This document shows, in pieces, positions 6,401 through 8,808 of a stretch of DNA of 8,808 bases. The notes below the pieces were generated by a model that worked only from the letters and a program-made list of their open reading frames with translations, had not been told where the DNA came from and did not search any database. The position numbers and the translations under genes were made by a program. The stretch is from Pseudomonadota bacterium (GTDB taxonomy: Bacteria > Pseudomonadota > Alphaproteobacteria > Sphingomonadales > Sphingomonadaceae). The stretch covers positions 1 to 8,808 of the forward strand of contig JAEZES010000029.1 in NCBI GenBank assembly GCA_023432995.1. The letters are read 5' to 3'. Every line of letters begins with the position of its first letter. Position 1 is the first letter of the stretch.

Positions 6401-8506
6401 TCAGGCGGAACTCTTCACCCGGCGCCGCCAAGCGTGCAGCAGCGGCTCGGTGTAGCCGTTGGGCTGCTCGAGCCCCTTGAACACCAGATCGACCGCGGCG
6501 CGGAACGCCGGGTGGCTGTCCCAGGCGCCGGCCATCGGCCGGTAGGCCGGGTCGCCCGCGTTCTGCGCGTCGACCCTGGCGGCCATGCGCTTGAGCGCGT
6601 CCATCACCCGCTCGGCCTCGACGACGCCATGGAGCAGCCAGTTGGCCAGGTGCTGGCTCGAGATGCGCAGCGTCGCGCGGTCCTCCATCAGGCCGACGTC
6701 GTTGATGTCGGGCACCTTCGAGCAACCGATGCCCTGGTCGACCCAGCGCACGACGTAGCCGAGCAAGCCCTGGCAATTGTTGTCGATCTCGTCGGCGATC
6801 TCGGCCTCGCTCCAGTTGGTCGCGTCCGCGAGCGGCAGCGTCAGCAGCGCGTCGAGGCCCGGTGGAGCCGGCAGGGTCTGCTGGACCTCGAACACGTCGG
6901 TGGCGTGGTAATGCAGCGCATGCAGCACCGCGGCAGTCGGCGAAGGCACCCAGGCGGTGTTGGCCCCCGCGGCGAGATGCGCGCCCTTTTCCTCGAGCAT
7001 CGCGTGCATCCGGTCGGGCGCCGCCCACATGCCCTTGCCGATCTGCGCATGGCCCGCGAGGCCGCAGGCGAGGCCGATGGCAACGTTGCGCTTCTCGTAG
7101 GCGTCGATCCACGCCGACTGCTTCATCGTCCCCTTGCGGATCATCGGCCCCGCCCGCATCGAGGTATGGATCTCGTCGCCGGTGCGGTCGAGGAAGCCGG
7201 TGTTGATGAACACGATCCGGTCCTTCACCGCGTGGATGCAGGCCGCGAGGTTGGCGCTCGTGCGACGCTCCTCGTCCATCACCCCGACCTTGACCGTGTG
7301 CCGCGGCAGCCCGAGCAGGTCCTCGACCGCGTCGAACAGGTCGTTGGTGAAAGCGCACTCCTCGGGCCCGTGCATCTTCGGCTTGACGATGTAGATGCTG
7401 CCGCAGCGGCTGTTCCGGCGCGGGACGCGGTGCTCGACGTCGAGCGCGCCGATCGCCGAGGTGATCACCGCGTCCATGATCCCCTCGGGGATCTCGGCGT
7501 TGCCCGGCAGCAGGATCGCCGGGCTGGTCATCAGGTGGCCGACGTTGCGCACGAACAACAGGGCGCGGCCCGGCAGCTCCAGCGGGCGGCCGTCGGGACG
7601 AGTCACCGCGAGGTCGTCGGCGAGCCTGCGCACCCGCGGCTTGCCGCCCTTGTCGAAGCTGGCCTCGAGATCGCCGCGGATGACCCCGAGCCAGTTGCGA
7701 TAGGCGAGCAGCTTGTCCTCGGCATCGACGGCGGCGACCGAATCCTCGAGATCGACGATCGTCGTCAGCGCGGCTTCGAGCCGGACGTCGGCGATGCCCG
7801 CCGGATCGTCGCGGCCGACCGGGTGCTCGCGGTCGAACACCACGTGGATGTGCAGGCCGTTGTTGCACAACATCAGGCCATTCGGCGTGCGGCCGACGAA
7901 TCGCTCGGGATCGGCCAGGTCGCAATCGCCCGGTCCGGCAATCTCCTCCCAGCTCCGGTCGGCCAGCGGCACGGCGAGGTCGAGAAACGCGCGCGCGGCC
8001 TTGATCACCGCCGCCCCGCGAGCCGGATCGTATCCCGGCACCTTCGCTGCCGGGGCATGCGGCAGGGCGTCGGTTCCGTAATAGGCATCGTAGAGGCTGC
8101 CCCAGCGGGCGTTGGCGGCGTTGAGCAGGAAACGCGCGTTGAGCACCGGCACCACCAGCTGCGGCCCGGCAAGCGCGGCGATCTCCGGGTCGACGTTGCG
8201 CGTGCCGATCTTGAACGGGGCAGGCTCGGGCTGGAGGTAGCCGATCTGCTCGAGAAAGGCTCGGTAGGCGCCGGCGTCATGCGGCTGGCCGCGGCGCTCG
8301 GCGTGCCAGCGGTCGATCGCCGCCTGCAGCTCGTCGCGCCGGTCGAGCAGCGCCAGGTTGCGCGGCGCGAACCGCCGCACGAGTTCGGCGAACCCGCTCC
8401 AGAACGCCTCGGGGTCGCGTTCGAGCGGAACCAGCACCTCGGCGTCGATAAACCCGGCCAGCGCCGCATCGACCTGCAGCCCGCTCTTCTCGACCCGTGT
8501 AGCCAA
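6401..8506 (-). CDS. glcB: Malate synthase G
   Basis: Malate synthase G condenses glyoxylate with acetyl-CoA to malate in the cytoplasm, completing the glyoxylate shunt or glyoxylate salvage. At 701 residues it has the long monomeric G-isoform length, not the shorter A form. Key residues match E. coli GlcB by context: catalytic Arg R320 (LFVRNVGHLMT), Mg2+ ligands E412 (MDEERRTSANL) and D440 (NTGFLDRTGDE), C595 (GIGCSKVPDI) and the catalytic base D609 (LMEDRATLRISSQH). The spacings E412-D440 (28) and C595-D609 (14) equal those of the E. coli enzyme. Other landmarks are GKGMWAAPD (490-498) and GANTAWVPSPTAA (514-526). The start is TTG at 8506, supported by AGGAG six bases upstream. No ATG or GTG start lies further upstream in this frame. 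A divergent gene begins 99 bp away. Confidence 0.96.
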   Translation of the reverse strand: MATRVEKSGLQVDAALAGFIDAEVLVPLERDPEAFWSGFAELVRRFAPRNLALLDRRDELQAAIDRWHAERRGQPHDAGAYRAFLEQIGYLQPEPAPFKIGTRNVDPEIAALAGPQLVVPVLNARFLLNAANARWGSLYDAYYGTDALPHAPAAKVPGYDPARGAAVIKAARAFLDLAVPLADRSWEEIAGPGDCDLADPERFVGRTPNGLMLCNNGLHIHVVFDREHPVGRDDPAGIADVRLEAALTTIVDLEDSVAAVDAEDKLLAYRNWLGVIRGDLEASFDKGGKPRVRRLADDLAVTRPDGRPLELPGRALLFVRNVGHLMTSPAILLPGNAEIPEGIMDAVITSAIGALDVEHRVPRRNSRCGSIYIVKPKMHGPEECAFTNDLFDAVEDLLGLPRHTVKVGVMDEERRTSANLAACIHAVKDRIVFINTGFLDRTGDEIHTSMRAGPMIRKGTMKQSAWIDAYEKRNVAIGLACGLAGHAQIGKGMWAAPDRMHAMLEEKGAHLAAGANTAWVPSPTAAVLHALHYHATDVFEVQQTLPAPPGLDALLTLPLADATNWSEAEIADEIDNNCQGLLGYVVRWVDQGIGCSKVPDINDVGLMEDRATLRISSQHLANWLLHGVVEAERVMDALKRMAARVDAQNAGDPAYRPMAGAWDSHPAFRAAVDLVFKGLEQPNGYTEPLLHAWRRRVKSSA

Positions 8507-8512
8507 GGCCCG

Positions 8513-8517
8513 CTCCT
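8513..8517 (-). promoter_or_regulatory. Ribosome binding site that fixes the TTG start of glcB
   Basis: On the minus strand AGGAG (in the context AAAAGGAGC) lies six bases before the TTG at 8506. This near-ideal spacing supports the rare start codon, since the next Met codons in the frame are far inside the conserved protein. Confidence 0.8.
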
Positions 8518-8566
8518 TTTCCCGGCTTCCCCCCTAGGCGCGCATGGGCCACAACGCGAGAGCGGT

Positions 8567-8594
8567 TTGACAGGCGCCCGCCGGGGGGTAGGAC
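8567..8594 (+). promoter_or_regulatory. Candidate sigma-70 type promoter for the M20-type gene
   Basis: A perfect TTGACA (8567-8572) is followed, after a 16-bp GC-rich spacer, by TAGGAC (8589-8594), which matches the TATAAT consensus at three of six positions. The predicted transcription start near 8601 would leave only about 5 nt before the ATG at 8606, so the mRNA would be nearly leaderless. The -10 is weak, so this is tentative. Confidence 0.4.
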
Positions 8595-8605
8595 GGTCGT
8601 TGCAT

Positions 8606-8808
8606 ATGAAACAACTTAGCGCAGGCGAGCAGAGGCTGATCGCGTCGATCGACCCCGCGGCGATGCTCGCCCGCACCGAACGCTGGAGCGCCATCAACAC
8701 CGGCACCGGCAACCTCGCCGGCCTGGCCCGGCAGGCCGACGAGCTGGCCGAGGCCTTCGCCGCGCTGCCGGGCGGCATCGCGCTGCGCGAGCCGGCGCCG
8801 GTCACGGC
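8606..8808 (+). CDS. Probable M20-family metallohydrolase, N-terminal part (cut by window end)
   Basis: An open frame starts at ATG 8606 and runs off the window after 67 codons. The translation begins MKQLSAGEQRLIASID and continues with WSAINTGTGNLAGLARQADE (27-46), then AEAFAALPGG. This resembles the N-terminus of M20 hydrolases (acetylornithine deacetylase / carboxypeptidase G2-like), in which a Trp-x-x-Ile/Val-Asn-Ser/Thr-Gly-Thr-x-Asn-x-x-Gly motif precedes the metal-binding core. The zinc ligands would lie beyond the window, so the assignment rests on this motif alone. The nearest Shine-Dalgarno-like AGGA is 12 nt upstream, somewhat far. The gene diverges from glcB with a 99-bp shared upstream region. 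There is no signal peptide, so a cytoplasmic enzyme is likely. Confidence 0.65.
   Translation, partial: MKQLSAGEQRLIASIDPAAMLARTERWSAINTGTGNLAGLARQADELAEAFAALPGGIALREPAPVT

Noticed and set aside
6372..7925. Second long minus-strand frame of 517 codons inside glcB
   Set aside because: It overlaps malate synthase G in another frame and shows Arg/Ala/Gly-rich shadow composition without any domain.

Overview
The window is GC-rich, tightly packed bacterial DNA. Its gene order and protein features point to an alphaproteobacterium, most likely of the order Sphingomonadales (Erythrobacter/Sphingomonas-like). This placement rests on remembered gene order and sequence style, not on a search.

Left part (1-3230, + strand): a housekeeping cluster of surA-type peptidyl-prolyl isomerase, pdxA and rsmA (ksgA), in the order known from the lptD-surA-pdxA-rsmA cluster. 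The genes are 4 bp apart or overlapping, so they look like one transcript. They serve outer-membrane protein folding, vitamin B6 synthesis and 16S rRNA maturation. The first bases probably follow the end of lptD.

Junction (3231-3310): rsmA converges on a minus-strand cluster. Between them lies a short heptamer repeat that folds with downstream sequence into a long hairpin ending on the stop codon of the minus-strand gene.

Middle part (3307-6307, - strand): four genes that all encode proteins with signal peptides. In transcription order they are a DUF6152-type small protein, two tandem paralogues of exactly 267 residues each from a family I cannot name, and an SMP-30/gluconolactonase-like beta-propeller. 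Two of the three junctions are ATGA overlaps and the third is a 3-bp gap. This looks like one exported functional unit without a known role, and it is the most interesting part of the window.

Right part (6401-8808): malate synthase G (glcB, - strand, TTG start with a strong Shine-Dalgarno), which runs in the same direction as the exported cluster and lies 93 bp upstream of it. Divergent from glcB is the start of a probable M20-family metallohydrolase, cut off by the window end, with a perfect TTGACA box just ahead of it.

No tRNA, rRNA, CRISPR array, insertion sequence or phage gene was seen. No stretch over 300 bases lacks a gene.
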